DNA from: Flavobacteriaceae bacterium CG2_30_31_66
GTDB lineage: Bacteria; Bacteroidota; Bacteroidia; Flavobacteriales; Flavobacteriaceae
DNA length: 64,000 nt
Assembly: GCA_001873065.1 (NCBI GenBank)
Contig: MNYM01000037.1
Coordinates: 1 to 64,000, forward strand
Direction: 5' to 3'
Every line of letters begins with the position of its first letter. Position 1 is the stretch's first letter. Under the pieces are notes generated by a model. It was not told where the DNA came from. It searched no databases and saw nothing but the letters and a program-made list of their open reading frames with translations. Positions 62,421 to 64,000 of this stretch are shown piece after piece. A program made the position numbers and the translations under genes.

Positions 62421-63434
62421 ATGAAAAAATTCATTTACGTTTTCTTAGTTTTCGCGAGTTTCATTTCTTGTGATGCAAGTAAAAAAGTTATTCAATTAGA
62501 ACCATCAACAATTAATTCAGAAACAACCAAATCCAACTTTTTTATTGATTCATTGGTTGTCAAAAAACATTTATATATATTGGCTTCTGACGAAATGCAA
62601 GGAAGAGAAACTGGAACTCTTGGTATTGAAAAAGCTGCAAAATATATCGAAAATGAATTCAAAAGAATTGGTTTGACCACTTTTGAAGGATTGAATTCTT
62701 ACAGACAAACGTTTACTTTTACCAACAGAAGAACAAATAAAGACATAACAACTGCAAATATTATTGGTGTTTTAGAAGGGAAGTCTAAAAAAAATGAATA
62801 TGTCATTATTTCTGCACATTACGATCATTTAGGTTTCAAAAAAACCGCTGGAAAATTGGATAGTATATATAATGGTGCCAATGATGATGCCTCAGGAGTG
62901 ACTGCAGTTTTGGTTTTGGCTGAGTATTTTAAGAAAAAAAACAACAACGAAAGAACATTGGTTTTTGTTGCTTTTACTGGAGAAGAAATGGGCTTGATTG
63001 GCTCTACTCAATTTGGAAAAGGCATTGATGCTAGTAAATTTGTTGCAGGAATAAATCTTGAAATGATTGGGAAAACACCCAGTTTTGGGCCAAATACAGC
63101 TTGGTTAACAGGATTTGAGCGTTCTGATTTTGGAAAAATCATTCAGAAAAATTTAGTAGGAACTGGGTATCAATTGTTTCCAGATCCTTATGATAAATTC
63201 AACTTATTTTTTAGGTCAGATAATGCCTCTTTGGCTCGTTTAGGAGTTCCTTCGCATACATTTTCTACAACTCCAATTGATGTTGATAAAGATTATCATC
63301 AAGCTTCTGATGAAGCAACTACGTTAAATATGACTGTAATAACGCAAACCATTCAGGCAGTTGCCAAAGGAACAGAAAGTATTATTGAAGGAAAAGACAC
63401 TCCAACAAGAGTGGTCATTGAACAAAAAAATTAA
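62421..63434 (+). CDS. M28 family peptidase lipoprotein
   Basis: A 337-residue exported peptidase with a lipobox ('VFLVFASFISCDASK'). The zinc site is complete: 'VIISAHYDHLGF', 'NGANDDASGVTAVLVLAEY', 'FTGEEMGLIGSTQF', 'INLEMIGKT' and C-terminal 'VPSHTFSTTPIDVDKDYHQA'. I use the ATG at 62421 (MKKFIYVFL); the frame open from 62400 only adds residues before the signal peptide. Likely an aminopeptidase of the outer membrane or periplasm. The next gene starts 4 bases after its stop. Confidence 0.9.
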   Translation: MKKFIYVFLVFASFISCDASKKVIQLEPSTINSETTKSNFFIDSLVVKKHLYILASDEMQGRETGTLGIEKAAKYIENEFKRIGLTTFEGLNSYRQTFTFTNRRTNKDITTANIIGVLEGKSKKNEYVIISAHYDHLGFKKTAGKLDSIYNGANDDASGVTAVLVLAEYFKKKNNNERTLVFVAFTGEEMGLIGSTQFGKGIDASKFVAGINLEMIGKTPSFGPNTAWLTGFERSDFGKIIQKNLVGTGYQLFPDPYDKFNLFFRSDNASLARLGVPSHTFSTTPIDVDKDYHQASDEATTLNMTVITQTIQAVAKGTESIIEGKDTPTRVVIEQKN

Positions 63435-63438
63435 CTTG

Positions 63439-63954
63439 ATGAAACGATTTTTAGGCTTTTTTTTGATGGTATTGATGAGTTGCTCGTCTCTAAAAGTTGT
63501 AACTGACTTTGAGGATACTACTGATTTTTCAAATTACAAAACCTATGGTTTTTTTCAAAATGCAGGCAATGATTTGAATGAATTGGATGTCACTAGAATC
63601 ATTCGTGTTATAGATACCACTTTGCAACAAAAAGGCTTCAAAAGAAGTGATACTGCTGATTTTTATATTGATTTTAGTTCCAAAAAATCTGATGAACTTC
63701 CAAGAACTTCACTAGCAATTGGATTTGGAAATGTTGGATTTAATAATGCTTTCGGTGTTTCAGGAGGTATTCCTGTTGGAAATAAAAAAGTGTTAGAAGT
63801 TATTTCGATTGAATTTTTAACTGCAAAAAAAGAACAACTTTTTTGGCAAGCTTTTTTGGAAAGTAAAGTAAAACAAAATCGAACTCCAATCGAAAAAGAA
63901 GTGTATTTTCAAAAAACCATTTCTAAGATTTTAAGCACTTATCCACCAAAATAA
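63439..63954 (+). CDS. DUF4136 family lipoprotein
   Basis: A 171-residue protein with a lipobox ('FFLMVLMSCSSLKVVTDF') followed by the DUF4136 region: 'DFSNYKTYGFFQNAGNDLNE', 'RIIRVIDTTLQQKGFKRS', 'ADFYIDFSSK', and a C-terminal helix 'YFQKTISKILSTYPPK'. I use the ATG at 63439, just after the M28 stop, which starts the signal peptide; the longer frame overlaps the peptidase gene. Function unknown. Confidence 0.8.
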   Translation: MKRFLGFFLMVLMSCSSLKVVTDFEDTTDFSNYKTYGFFQNAGNDLNELDVTRIIRVIDTTLQQKGFKRSDTADFYIDFSSKKSDELPRTSLAIGFGNVGFNNAFGVSGGIPVGNKKVLEVISIEFLTAKKEQLFWQAFLESKVKQNRTPIEKEVYFQKTISKILSTYPPK

Positions 63955-63956
63955 AA

Positions 63957-63985
63957 AAATCCTCTAAAATGAATTAGAGGATTTT
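63957..63985 (+). terminator. Intrinsic terminator after the DUF4136 gene
   Basis: AAAATCCTCTAA, loop AATGAA, TTAGAGGATTTT: a 12-bp perfect stem right after the stop codon. Confidence 0.85.
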
Positions 63986-64000
63986 AAAAGTTGAGTTTTT

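Overview
The window looks like a chromosome segment from an AT-rich member of the Flavobacteriaceae (Bacteroidetes), perhaps close to Polaribacter or Tenacibaculum; I cannot fix the genus. Supporting signs are Bacteroidetes-type promoters (TTG/TTTG, about 19-20 bases, then TAnnTTTG), several TTG starts, typical family architectures (SecD-SecF fusion, HPRT-adenylate kinase fusion, stand-alone MnmD, DUF4920 and DUF6588 proteins, orphan TonB plug and barrel proteins) and a tmRNA whose tag ends in YALAA. Almost all of it is housekeeping sequence with one accessory island.

Layout. 1-540: the right end of an IS256-family insertion sequence abutting a truncated small gene. 587-4959 (minus): NTF2-like protein, GH2 beta-galactosidase-like enzyme, small Fe-S protein and ilvE. 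5082-9154 (plus): DUF4920 lipoprotein, mnmD, a tiny membrane protein, ruvC, hemW and a cyclase-family protein. 9182-12923: CorA-type transporter, YjbR-like protein, and a hydroxyproline epimerase plus D-amino-acid dehydrogenase pair. 12989-16932 is the accessory island: a ParE-type toxin-antitoxin pair, a repeat doublet, the 3' remnant of an NgoFVII-like restriction enzyme, a three-gene cassette built around a DUF3883 nuclease-like protein, an array of about 21-bp repeats, and an unknown helical protein gene with unusual codon use.

17013-33110: M23 peptidase, adenine deaminase, PhnA-like protein, obgE, HPRT-adenylate kinase fusion, secDF, fhs, mdh, two envelope proteins and gyrB. 33132-38145 (minus): gatC, gatA and a gatB::aspS fusion in one tight operon, suggesting a covalently linked Asn-tRNA(Asn) transamidosome. 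38456-45251: a complete trpEGDCFBA operon behind an apparently leaderless trp leader peptide with three Trp codons and mutually exclusive hairpins. 45470-54446 (minus): plug-domain protein, amidohydrolase, DoxX-like protein, M28 peptidase, orphan outer-membrane barrel and a large TPR protein. 54604-63990: FtsE-like ATPase, two glycosyltransferases flanking a 2OG-Fe(II) oxygenase, tmRNA, a saccharopine dehydrogenase-like enzyme, several small proteins, kdsA, a second M28 peptidase and a DUF4136 lipoprotein.

The less expected features are dispersed inverted-repeat elements that supply the ends of genes (RuvC C-terminus, HemW start, TrpF C-terminus), the trp attenuator, the GatB-AspRS fusion and the island cassette at 14413-15612. 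I saw no tRNA, rRNA or CRISPR array.
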